32,987 bases of DNA from Amycolatopsis acidicola (GTDB taxonomy: Bacteria; Actinomycetota; Actinomycetes; Mycobacteriales; Pseudonocardiaceae). Positions 14,834-22,401 of the stretch are shown here, piece by piece. The notes beneath the pieces were generated by a model. It ran no database searches. It saw nothing but the letters and a program-made list of their open reading frames with translations, and was not told where the DNA came from. Each line of letters begins with the position of its first letter. Within the stretch, counting starts at the first letter, position 1. The DNA lies in contig NZ_VMNW02000092.1 of NCBI RefSeq assembly GCF_007713735.2, forward strand, positions 1 through 32,987, read 5' to 3'. The translations under genes and the position numbers were made by a program.

Positions 14834-15589
14834 CTAGTGGCCGTCCAGGAAACCGGCCATTGTGGTGGCCAGGCCGGGGTGTACGGCCGCGCCCCAATGC
14901 CCGCCCGGCAGCACGGCGTGCGTCGCGTCCGGGAGGGCGGCTGCCAGCTCCTCCACGGACGCCGCGCGAGAATCCTGTGCGCCCGCCACCACGAGCGCGG
15001 GCGTCCGGATCGCGGCGACCTCCTCCTTCGTCGTCGGCACGAGCGAGTCCAGCACATGCACCAGCGCGGTCAGGTCGGCGCCACTCTCCCGCAGCCGCTG
15101 GGCCGTCTCCCAGTCCGGCGAGCCGGGCCCTGCCGGTGCCTTCGCGATGCGGCGGATCGCATCGCCGGCCCCGCCGCGTTCCCCGGCGACCTGCCGCATC
15201 CCCTGGCCGCCGATGATCGCGCGCCCCGGCGTGGCGCCGCGCACGAGCATCCGGACCACGACGCGCCCGCCGAGCGAGTAGCCGCCGAGGTCGTAGCCGG
15301 TCAGCCCGAGGTGCCGGACCAGCGCGAGCCCGTCGTGGGCCAGGATGTCGCGCGGGTACGCGGCCGGGTCGTGCGGGCGCGCGCTTTTCCCGTGGCCGCG
15401 CAGGTCCGGCATGATCACCCGGTGCCCGCGCGCCGCGATGGTCTCGGCGTGCCCGGTCGCGATCCAGGCGCTGGGGGCGTCGGCGGTGAGTCCGTGCAGG
15501 AGGATCAGCGGCCTGCCCGCGCCGGTTTCCCGGTAGGCCAGGGGCACGCCGTCGTGTCCTGCGAACTCGTGCACGGGCAGCTCGGTCAC
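14834..15589 (-). CDS. Alpha/beta hydrolase
   Basis: A 251-residue alpha/beta-hydrolase fold protein. LILLHGLTADAPS holds the HG oxyanion motif, MPDLRGHGKSARP follows, and the nucleophile elbow is GYSLGG. The acid is D of VVAGAQDSR and the catalytic histidine is in GGHWGAAVHP near the end, so the triad is complete. Length is typical. It lies 10 bases downstream of the decayed DinB-like gene and was presumably cotranscribed with it and the MFS gene. Substrate unknown. Confidence 0.88.
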   Translation of the reverse strand: MTELPVHEFAGHDGVPLAYRETGAGRPLILLHGLTADAPSAWIATGHAETIAARGHRVIMPDLRGHGKSARPHDPAAYPRDILAHDGLALVRHLGLTGYDLGGYSLGGRVVVRMLVRGATPGRAIIGGQGMRQVAGERGGAGDAIRRIAKAPAGPGSPDWETAQRLRESGADLTALVHVLDSLVPTTKEEVAAIRTPALVVAGAQDSRAASVEELAAALPDATHAVLPGGHWGAAVHPGLATTMAGFLDGH

Positions 15590-15598
15590 CCCGAGAAC

Positions 15599-16140
15599 CT
15601 ACCGGGTCACTTCCTGCCGGGACATCCGCCCGGCAAGCACCTGCACGCCGTCGCCGGACAGCTCGTCCAGAGCCGCCCCGCGGCCGGTGATCGCCAGCAG
15701 CAGCGCCTCGCCCGGACCGCGGACCTCGGGGCCGCGCCCGGCCGACCAGCCGAGATCGGTGGCCAGCAGCCGCAGTCCCCGCGCACGCCAGAAGGCACCG
15801 ACCGGCGGGCGATCCGGGCGAACGGGAGCGCCCGCAGCAGGCGTTCCCGCGGGATCTCCCGCGGTTTGCCCAGCGGGCGCCGGACATCCTGGTGGTGCGT
15901 CATCCCGTCGAGGAGCGCGATCCGGCCACCGAACGCGGCGGGGAGACCGCGCGGGCGGGTGTGCGCGCGGAGTGTCGCGACGAGTTGTTCCGGGGTGCGC
16001 CGGGCAAGCCGCGCAACGCCGAGAGCGTTGATCCGGCTCAGCGACAACCGTCCGCGTGCGAACTGGGATCCCAGCTGCGCCAAGGACAATTCGTCGTAAC
16101 TGATCATGTGCGCGACGACCTCGCGTACCGGCCAGGCCCG
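15599..16140 (-). pseudogene. Decayed DinB/mycothiol-dependent maleylpyruvate isomerase-type gene
   Basis: The first part, VREVVAHMISYDELSLAQLG then INALGVARLARRTPEQLVATLR and IALLDGMTHHQDVRRPLGKP, is typical of the actinobacterial TIGR03083-type DinB-like family. The frame breaks near 15811: the expected continuation PPVGAFWRARGLRLLATDLGW to RMSRQEVTR and a TAG at 15599-15601 lies in the neighbouring frame, as if one base were missing. The 5' end is also lost, because VREVVAH directly abuts the upstream MFS stop, leaving no room for the usual 40 or so N-terminal residues and no start codon except the internal ATG at 16107. Two lesions argue for a pseudogene; a sequencing error could explain only the frameshift. 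Confidence 0.75.
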
Positions 16141-16144
16141 GAAG

Positions 16145-17503
16145 CTACCCCGGGACGGAGGTCCGCGCGGGCATTACGTCCAGATCGGACAGAACGAGCA
16201 CCGCGCCCAGCGCGAGCACACCACCGGCGACCCCGACCACCGCGATCGCCCTGCCGATGACCGGCGCGGTGGCGGCCACGAGCACACTCTGTCCCAGCGC
16301 GAGCCCGGCGCTGCCGCCGAACTGCTTGATCAGGTTGAGCCCCGCGGTCGCCGAGCCGACATCCGCGCGGGGCACCGACATCTGCGCCGCGATCGCCACC
16401 CCGCCCATCGCCGGCGCGGTACCGGCGCCGAGCAGCACGGCACAGAAAATGGTGCCCCACAAGGGAAGGACCCCGATCAGGGCCAGCACCGCCGACGACG
16501 CGGCCACCAGCACCGCGCCACCGGCGAGCAGCCCCTTGACCCGCCCGGTCCGCAGCACGAGCAGCGCCGTGACCCGGTTCCCGGCGAGCATCCCGGCCAG
16601 CAGCGGCAGCACCATCAGCCCGGACTCGGTCGCCCCGAACCCCCGCGCCTGCTGGAAATACAGCGACAGGAACAGCCCGGCGGGCAGGGACGCCGCGGTG
16701 AACAGGAAACCCGCCGCGGTCACGGCGCTGTAGTCCCGGCGGCCGAACAAGCGCAGTGGCATGATCGGCACGGCCGCCCGCCGCTCGACGAACACGAAGG
16801 CGCCGAGCAGCACCGCCCCGGCCGCGAAAACGGCCACGCCGAGCGAGTTCGTGAGCGCCACCAGCATCAGCGAAATCGCGCCCGTCAACAGGAAAACGCC
16901 CGCGAAGTCGAACCGCCCGGTGTCCCGGCCTGCCCGTGGCTGATGCGGGAGGAGCACCGTGAGCGCGCCGATCGTGAGCGCGCCGATCGGCAGGTTCACG
17001 AGGAAGATCCACCGCCAGCCCAGGTGGTCGGTGAGCAGCCCGCCTTCCAGCGGGCCGCCGAGCAGGCTCACCGTCATCAGCCCGGCGAGCAGGGTCTGCA
17101 TCCGCATCATCCCGGTGGAGCGCTCCGGCGGGTACAGGTCGCGCACGAGCGTCATCCCCACCGTGAGCAGCGCGCCCGCGCCGAGGCCCTGCACGACCCG
17201 GAAGGCGATCAGCTGCGGCATGTCCCCCGCGAGCGCGCACAACCCCGAACCCGCGAGGAACAGCGACAACCCGGCCAGCAGCGGGATCTTCCGGCCGTGC
17301 AGGTCGGCGAGCCTGCCGTAGACCGGGATGGTCACGGTGGAGACCAGCAGGTACGCGGTCGTGACCCAGGTGAGGCTGCGTTCGCCGTGCAGCTGCGCGG
17401 CGATCTTGGGCATCGCGGTGCTCGTCGCGGTGCCGTCCAGCGCGCTGAGCAGCACACCGGCCAGTGTCGCCAGGAGGATGAGGAGTCTGCGGCGTTCCGT
17501 CAT
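16145..17503 (-). CDS. MFS drug efflux transporter (DHA2/EmrB-like)
   Basis: A 452-residue polytopic membrane protein. LLSALDGTATSTAMPKIAAQL carries the D-xxxxN/T-type motif of TM1 in DHA2 proteins. WVTTAYLLVSTVTIPVYGRLADLHGRK holds the loop 2-3 signature, and LLGGPLEGGLLTDHLGWRWIFLVNLPIG is the antiporter motif C plus the WRWIFxxNxP signature. It probably exports a toxic compound by proton antiport. It is divergent from the PadR gene, with only 37 bases between the two starts, filled by an operator, so PadR control is very likely. Confidence 0.92.
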   Translation of the reverse strand: MTERRRLLILLATLAGVLLSALDGTATSTAMPKIAAQLHGERSLTWVTTAYLLVSTVTIPVYGRLADLHGRKIPLLAGLSLFLAGSGLCALAGDMPQLIAFRVVQGLGAGALLTVGMTLVRDLYPPERSTGMMRMQTLLAGLMTVSLLGGPLEGGLLTDHLGWRWIFLVNLPIGALTIGALTVLLPHQPRAGRDTGRFDFAGVFLLTGAISLMLVALTNSLGVAVFAAGAVLLGAFVFVERRAAVPIMPLRLFGRRDYSAVTAAGFLFTAASLPAGLFLSLYFQQARGFGATESGLMVLPLLAGMLAGNRVTALLVLRTGRVKGLLAGGAVLVAASSAVLALIGVLPLWGTIFCAVLLGAGTAPAMGGVAIAAQMSVPRADVGSATAGLNLIKQFGGSAGLALGQSVLVAATAPVIGRAIAVVGVAGGVLALGAVLVLSDLDVMPARTSVPG

Positions 17504-17504
17504 A

Positions 17505-17539
17505 GGTCAAGTTTGACCGGTCATATTCGACCTGTCAAA
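17505..17539. promoter_or_regulatory. Probable PadR operator between the MFS and padR-like genes
   Basis: TTTGACCGGTC (17512-17522), a 6-base centre and GACCTGTCAAA (17529-17539) form an 11-bp inverted repeat with one mismatch. A third half-site in GGTCAA-GT-TTGACC (17505-17518) overlaps it. The element fills the whole 37-base gap between the two divergent starts, so binding would block both genes. Confidence 0.7.
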
Positions 17540-17540
17540 G

Positions 17541-18065
17541 ATGGGCATCATGTCCTTGCGCCACGCCGTCCTCGCCACCCTGCTGCCCGGCCCGCAGAGC
17601 GGCTACGACCTGGCGAAGAAGTTCGACGAAGTGATGCGCGGCGTCTGGTACGCGCGCCGCAACCAGATGTACGGCGAGCTCGCGAAGCTGACCGAAGCCG
17701 GTTTCGCCGAGGAGGTCGCCGAAGGGCCGCGCGGCAGGCGGACGTACCAGGTCACCCCGGCGGGCCGGGCGGAGCTGCGCCGGTGGCTGGTCGAGGAGAA
17801 GCCCGACCGGACCGTGCGCGACGAGTCGATGCTGCGCGCGCTTCTGGTGTCCACTTTGGACCGTGACGACGCGCTTGCCGTGCTGGAGCGGGAAGAGCGG
17901 GCGCTCAACGCGGAGTTGAAGCCGTTGCGGGCTTACCTGGAGGAGCTGTCCCGCGCGGAGTCGCCGACGGATCCGCAGGCGATGGGGCTGGATCTGCGAG
18001 CCAGGATGCTGCAGGCGATGCTGGACTGGATCGCCGAGGCCAGGCGCCGCGTCGACGCCGGCTGA
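17541..18065 (+). CDS. PadR-family transcriptional regulator
   Basis: A 174-residue PadR protein. The wHTH begins SLRHAVLATLLPGPQSGYDLAKKF and continues through QMYGELAKLTEAGFAEEV with the wing GPRGRRTYQVTPAGRAELRRWL. The C-terminal helices (ESMLRALLVSTLDRDDALAVL onward) dimerise (PadR C-terminal, Vir_act_alpha_C type). Start is either the ATG at 17541 or that at 17550; the conserved domain begins with the second. Neither has a ribosome binding site, so the mRNA is probably leaderless or nearly so. It most likely represses the divergent efflux gene and itself and is relieved by the drug. Confidence 0.92.
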   Translation: MGIMSLRHAVLATLLPGPQSGYDLAKKFDEVMRGVWYARRNQMYGELAKLTEAGFAEEVAEGPRGRRTYQVTPAGRAELRRWLVEEKPDRTVRDESMLRALLVSTLDRDDALAVLEREERALNAELKPLRAYLEELSRAESPTDPQAMGLDLRARMLQAMLDWIAEARRRVDAG

Positions 18066-18071
18066 ACCCCC

Positions 18072-18968
18072 TCAGGCCGCCGCCCTCAGGTGATCGCGCA
18101 GCTCCCTCGCGACCCGCGCCATCAAGGCTTCCGCTTCCGGTTGGATCGCGGCCGGGACCCGGGATTCGGTGAGCGCGGCGACGGCGAACGTCTGCCCGTC
18201 GGCGTGTCCGACGACGCCGACCTCGTGCCGCAGGTTCAGCAGCGTCCCCGTTTTCGAGGCCCAGTTCGTCGCGTCGGACCGGAAATCCGGGCTGATCCGG
18301 TGCAGCAGCAGGTTTTCCGCCATCAGCGCCCGCACTCGCGCGGCCACGGGCTCGTCGATCTTCGACGGCGTCCAGAGCGCTTCGAGCAGGTCGGTGTACG
18401 CGCGCGCCGAACCCGCGCTAGCCCGGCTGATGTCCAGCTGGGGCACCGGATGCCCCTGGCCCGCGGTCGCCGCGCCGATAGCGAGGGAGTGCGCGAGGTG
18501 GACGTCGGCGGCGTCGAACCGTTCGGCCGGGGTGTCGCTCAGCTCGCCGAGCTGGTTGCGCACGCTGATGCCTTCGATGCCCCAGTCCCGCACCTGCCGG
18601 GCCACCTCCGCGGGCGGCGTCAGGCCGAACAACGCATCGGCGGCCGTGCCGTCGCTGACCGCCATCATCAGGTACAGCAGGTCTTCCACCGCGATGCTCG
18701 CCGGATGCCGGAACCGCGACAGGCCCGGCGTGGCGGCAACGCCCGGCGTCACCTCGACCCGGGTGGCGCCGTCCAGGTCGCCGCGGTGGATGCGGTCGAG
18801 GGTGGCCGCGGCGAGCGGGATCTTGATCAGCGACGCGGTCGGGTACTGGACGTCGGGGTCGATGCCGATCTCCTGCCCGGTGCGCAGGTCTCGCACGAGG
18901 AACGAGCCGCGCAGCCCGCCCTCGTCCAGTTCGTCCCGCAGCCGCAGCAGCAGCGCTTCCGTGTTCAC
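18072..18968 (-). CDS. blaB: BlaB-like serine-active-site protein (beta-lactamase regulatory partner)
   Basis: A 298-residue class A beta-lactamase-like fold without a signal peptide. It has SLIK (S46 to K49), SDG (105-107, in AVSDGTAAD) and KTG (239-241, SKTGTLLNLRHEVGVV), but no obvious Glu166-type ExxLN motif. In Streptomyces cacaoi, blaB encodes a protein with SxxK, SDG and KTG motifs that acts with the LysR-type BlaA to control the beta-lactamase gene blaL. Motifs, order and divergence from a beta-lactamase gene are the same here. Its GTG start overlaps the LysR stop (GTGA). It could instead be a minor cytoplasmic beta-lactamase or esterase. Confidence 0.78.
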   Translation of the reverse strand: MNTEALLLRLRDELDEGGLRGSFLVRDLRTGQEIGIDPDVQYPTASLIKIPLAAATLDRIHRGDLDGATRVEVTPGVAATPGLSRFRHPASIAVEDLLYLMMAVSDGTAADALFGLTPPAEVARQVRDWGIEGISVRNQLGELSDTPAERFDAADVHLAHSLAIGAATAGQGHPVPQLDISRASAGSARAYTDLLEALWTPSKIDEPVAARVRALMAENLLLHRISPDFRSDATNWASKTGTLLNLRHEVGVVGHADGQTFAVAALTESRVPAAIQPEAEALMARVARELRDHLRAAA

Positions 18969-19846
18969 CGGTCCTCCCCCTTCGCCCCCAGGCAGCGAGC
19001 TATCCCCGACCGTAGCCGCGTGCGCAGGTTCCCCGCGTCCTCGCCCAGCCCCGCCACCACGTCGAACCCGCGCGCGAGCTTGACCCCGCCCACGGGACGC
19101 CATGCCAGGCCGAGCTCCCTGGCCTGATCCGCCGAGCACAGCAGCAGATCCGCGGAGCGGAACACGCTCGCCGCGGCGGACGTGATCGACTCGGCGACGG
19201 CGACCTGCGACGGCTGCAACCCCACCGAATCCCGGGCGCGCAGCACGCGGTCGCGGATGTGCGGGACGTCGTCCTCGGGCTGGATCCACACGCGACGGCG
19301 CGGGCCACGCCCGGACCGCCCACCGCGCAGGGTTTCCAGGTGGATCACGGCCGCGTCCGGCTCGGCCTCGCTCGCCAAACCGAGTGGCACCACCCAGACG
19401 CCTTCCTCCGCGGGCACGGCGGTGAGCGCCGCGCGGACTTCGTGAGTGCGCACCAGCTCTGCTCGTTCGCCAGGCGCCGCAGTGCGGAACTCGAGGAACA
19501 CGTCGAGCGCGCGGGCGTCGGCGTCGAGCTCAGCCAGGTCGCGGGTGGTGCACGTGTCCGGAACGGCCAGCAGCAACGGCCGCAGCTTCGCTCGTTTCGC
19601 GTCGTGCTCCAGCGCGTCGGCCAGGTGTACGAGCCGCTTGGCCGAGGGCAGCATGTCGCGTCCGAACGGCGTCAGCCTGGCCTGGCGGGTGGAGCGGTCG
19701 AACAGCCGCTCGCCGAGGTGCTTCTCCAGCGCCGCGATGCGCCGGCTCGCGACGGGCTGGGGGATGCGGGCGACGGCCGCGCCCGCCGTGAAGCTGCCCG
19801 CCTCGCTCACGCTCACGAATGCCCGGCAACCGCCGATCAGATCCAC
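18965..19846 (-). CDS. blaA: AmpR/BlaA-like LysR regulator of the beta-lactamase gene
   Basis: A 293-residue LysR-type regulator. The HTH region is FVSVSEAGSFTAGAAVARIPQPVASRRIAALEKHLGERLFDRSTRQARLTPFG in overlapping pieces, and the rest is a divergent effector domain. The GTG at 19846 was chosen because the conserved domain starts there and TACACT lies exactly 6 bases upstream, giving a leaderless mRNA; the frame runs further upstream into the beta-lactamase gene by chance. It is translationally coupled to the BlaB-like gene and divergent from the beta-lactamase across 106 bases. It probably activates the latter in response to beta-lactams or cell-wall fragments. Confidence 0.85.
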   Translation of the reverse strand: MDLIGGCRAFVSVSEAGSFTAGAAVARIPQPVASRRIAALEKHLGERLFDRSTRQARLTPFGRDMLPSAKRLVHLADALEHDAKRAKLRPLLLAVPDTCTTRDLAELDADARALDVFLEFRTAAPGERAELVRTHEVRAALTAVPAEEGVWVVPLGLASEAEPDAAVIHLETLRGGRSGRGPRRRVWIQPEDDVPHIRDRVLRARDSVGLQPSQVAVAESITSAAASVFRSADLLLCSADQARELGLAWRPVGGVKLARGFDVVAGLGEDAGNLRTRLRSGIARCLGAKGEDR

Positions 19847-19952
19847 GAGCAGAGTGTATGCGGATTCGGCATCAAAGTGCAGATTTCTGTCTTGGACGAC
19901 ATGAGACCTGGTGGGAAGACTACGGGCACAGCCGTTTTGGAAAGGAATGTCC
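19847..19952. promoter_or_regulatory. Divergent promoter region blaA / blaL
   Basis: On the minus strand TACACT (19858-19853) lies 6 bases before the blaA GTG. On the plus strand TTGGAC (19892-19897) could be the blaL -35, but the -10 is unclear. CAGATTTCTG (about 19880-19889) is a small inverted repeat. AAAGGA (19941-19946) is the ribosome binding site that decides the blaL start at 19953 rather than the ATG at 19947, which it directly touches. Confidence 0.5.
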
Positions 19953-20840
19953 GTGTCGCACACCCTTCGCCGACGCCCTGTCCGCGTCACCCTCGTCGCG
20001 CTGGCGCTCGCTTCGGCCACCGCGTGTTCCGCCGTGCCTGCCGCCGCCCCGCCTGCGTCGCATCAGCTGCAGGATTTCCAACAGCTCGAAGCGACGTTCG
20101 GCGCGCGGCTCGGCGTGTACGCGGTGGACACCGGCACCGGCCGCACGGTCACCTACCGCGCCGACGAGCGCTTCCCCTTCGCGTCCACCTACAAGGCGCT
20201 GGCCGCGGGCGCGGTCCTGCAACGGGAGCCGCTCGAAGAGCTGGACCGGAAGATCACCTACGGCTCCGGCGACCTGGTGAACTACTCCCCGGTGACCGAA
20301 AAGCACGTGGCGGACGGGATGAGCCTGCGCGACGTGATGGACGCCGCCCTGCGCTACAGCGACAACACCGCGGGCAACCTGCTGTTCGCCGAGCTGGGCG
20401 GGCCGGCCGGGTTCACCGCCGCGATGCGTGCGCTCGGCGACACCACCACCCAGTCCGACCGCCGCGAAACGGAACTCAACGAGGGCACGCCCGGCGACCT
20501 CCGCGACACCAGCACCCCGCGCGCCCTGGCCGACGACCTGCGCGCGTTCGGGGTCGGGAACGCCTTGCCGGACAACAAGAAGAAGGTTCTGCTGGACTTC
20601 ATGCGCGCCAACACGACCGGCGGCGAGCTCATCCGCGCCGGGGTGCCGCAGGGCTGGCAGGTCGCGGACAAAACCGGCAACGCGAGCTACGCGACACGCA
20701 ACGACATCGCCGTGGTGTGGCCGCCGCAGGGCGCGCCGATCGTCGTGGCGATCCTGTCGACCAAACCCGCGAAAGACGCCGGGTACGACAACAAACTGAT
20801 CGCGCAGGCGGCGAGCACAGCGCTCGGGTCGTTCCTGTGA
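19953..20840 (+). CDS. blaL: Class A beta-lactamase
   Basis: A 295-residue secreted beta-lactamase. A positively charged start (MSHTLRRRPVR) and hydrophobic stretch end at SATAC25S, so it may be a lipoprotein or be cut by signal peptidase I after AVPA. All catalytic motifs are present: STYK (S78, K81), SDN (136-138), ExxxN with E172 and N176 (RETELNEG, Ambler E166 and N170) and KTG (240-242). It hydrolyses penicillins and perhaps cephalosporins outside the membrane. The GTG at 19953 is preferred, because AAAGGA has a proper 6-base spacing to it. It is divergent from blaA-blaB, which should control it. Confidence 0.95.
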   Translation: MSHTLRRRPVRVTLVALALASATACSAVPAAAPPASHQLQDFQQLEATFGARLGVYAVDTGTGRTVTYRADERFPFASTYKALAAGAVLQREPLEELDRKITYGSGDLVNYSPVTEKHVADGMSLRDVMDAALRYSDNTAGNLLFAELGGPAGFTAAMRALGDTTTQSDRRETELNEGTPGDLRDTSTPRALADDLRAFGVGNALPDNKKKVLLDFMRANTTGGELIRAGVPQGWQVADKTGNASYATRNDIAVVWPPQGAPIVVAILSTKPAKDAGYDNKLIAQAASTALGSFL

Positions 20841-20938
20841 AGACCTGACAGCGGCGTGCCAGCGTCGTGTGCGCCGGCTGCCAGCGGGCGGCGCCAGTCT
20901 TGGCGTGCAAGGAAAACCCCGAGTTTGAGGAGTCTCCA

Positions 20939-22066
20939 GTGCACACCCCGGTCACGATCATCGGCGCCGGACTCGGCGGGCTCACGCTGGCGCGCGTCCT
21001 GCACGTCCACGGCATCCCGGCCACGGTCCACGAGGCCGAGCCCTCCCCCGCCGCGCGCGCCCAGGGCGGAATGCTCGACATCCATGACTACAACGGGCAG
21101 CTCGCCGTCGAGGCGGCGGGCCTGATGGACGAGTTCCGCGGCATCGTCCTGGAGGGCCGCCAGGCGATGCGGGTGCTGCGGCCGGACGGCACCGTCCTGG
21201 TCGACAAGGCCGACGACGGCACGGGCGGGCGTCCCGAGGCACAACGCGGTGAGCTGCGGCAGATGCTGCTCGACTCGCTCCCGCCCGGCACTGTCCACTG
21301 GGGGCACAAGGTGAGCGGCGTCCGCGCACTCGGCAGCGGACGGCACGAGGTGACCTTCGCCGACGGCAGCACCGTCGTCGCGGATCTGCTGGTCGGGGCG
21401 GACGGCGCGTGGTCGCGCGTGCGTCCGCTGCTGACGGACGTGACGCCCGAGTACGCCGGCACGGCGTTCGTCGAGACGTACCTGTTCGACGCCGACACCC
21501 GCCACCCGGCCGCGGCGAAGGTGGTCGGCGGCGGCTCGCTGATGGTGCCGGGAGAGGACGGGAAACTCATCGGCGCGCACCGGGAGAAGGGCGACACGCT
21601 CCACACCTACGTGACGCTGACCGAGTCGCTGGAATCGCTCGATTTCCCTGATCCCGCAACGGCCATCGAGCGAGTCGCGCGGAAGTTCGATGGCTGGGCG
21701 CCGGAACTCGTCGCGCTGATCACCGAGACGGACACCGCGCCGGTCCTGCGCCCGCACTACGGCCTGCCGACCGGGCTGCGCTGGGACCGGATCCCGGGCG
21801 TGACTCTCGTCGGCGACGCGGCACACCTCTCGCCCCCGGACGGCGAAGGCGCCAACCAGGCCATGCTCGACGGCGCCGAACTCGCCAAGGCGCTCGCCGC
21901 GCACCCGGGCGATGCCGAGGCCGCGCTCACCGCGTACGAGCAGGAGATGTACGTCCGCGCCGAAACCCCCATCGACGACGAGTTCCTCCTGGAAAGCCTC
22001 TTCGGCGACGACGTCCCACAGGAACTGGCCGCCACGTTCACCGCTGTCCGGGAGGACATGCCCTAG
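20939..22066 (+). CDS. TetX-like FAD-dependent monooxygenase
   Basis: A 375-residue class A flavoprotein monooxygenase. FAD motifs are GAGLGG (8-13, Rossmann), GADGAWS (DG motif) and TLVGDAAHLSPPDGEGANQAMLDG (GD motif). The segment GGMLDIHDYNGQLAVEAAGL parallels the [20 protein letters not shown] region of the tetracycline-inactivating enzyme TetX. It may therefore hydroxylate tetracyclines or a related aromatic compound using NADPH and O2. The GTG at 20939 follows GAGGAG; it lies 98 bases after blaL on the same strand. Related Amycolatopsis-type enzymes also serve in biosynthesis, so drug inactivation is a hypothesis. Confidence 0.88.
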   Translation: MHTPVTIIGAGLGGLTLARVLHVHGIPATVHEAEPSPAARAQGGMLDIHDYNGQLAVEAAGLMDEFRGIVLEGRQAMRVLRPDGTVLVDKADDGTGGRPEAQRGELRQMLLDSLPPGTVHWGHKVSGVRALGSGRHEVTFADGSTVVADLLVGADGAWSRVRPLLTDVTPEYAGTAFVETYLFDADTRHPAAAKVVGGGSLMVPGEDGKLIGAHREKGDTLHTYVTLTESLESLDFPDPATAIERVARKFDGWAPELVALITETDTAPVLRPHYGLPTGLRWDRIPGVTLVGDAAHLSPPDGEGANQAMLDGAELAKALAAHPGDAEAALTAYEQEMYVRAETPIDDEFLLESLFGDDVPQELAATFTAVREDMP

Positions 22067-22401
22067 CCTCCTCCCTCGGCCGTGTTCGCCGCTCCCGTCC
22101 GCATGTTGGCCCCTCACGCCCGCATGTTGGCCCCTCACGTTGGCGTGTTGGCCCCTCACGTCCGCATGTTGGCCCCTCACGTTGGCGTGTTGGCCGCTCA
22201 CGTCCGCGTGTTCGCCCCTTCGGCGGGCGTGCTGGCAGCTCACGTTCGACCCTCCCGTTGGCATATTTGCCCGTCACGTCGATGCGTTGGCCCCTGGCGT
22301 CAGCGGACTCGCCAACACACGAACCGGAACGGCCAACACACCGACCGGGACGGCCAACACGCGCACGGGAGGGGCCAACATGGCGGGGCCGGCCTGGTTG
22401 G
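22067..22401. repeat. Array of 21-bp GTGTTGGCC repeats, switching orientation
   Basis: The 335 bases between the convergent monooxygenase and LAL-regulator genes hold no credible gene. From about 22101 to 22300 there are about ten units with an exact or near 21-base period, each G-C-[A/G]-TGTTGGCC followed by CCTCACG-type sequence (starts at 22101, 22122, 22143, 22164, 22185, 22206, 22227, then a degenerate run). From about 22311 to 22387 the core appears inverted as GGCCAACA in four units, again every 21 bases. Together they could fold into a very long imperfect hairpin. The same repeat occurs at 32957-32987. Confidence 0.85.

Noticed and set aside
18969..19289. Upstream extension of the BlaB-like frame by about 107 codons
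   Set aside because: It is antisense-like, Arg/Gly-rich, overlaps the LysR gene on the same strand, and the GTG at 18968 with GTGA coupling explains the start better.
22101..22387. Possible CRISPR array
   Set aside because: The unit is 21 bp with no unique spacers of constant length, the core changes orientation, and no cas gene is near.
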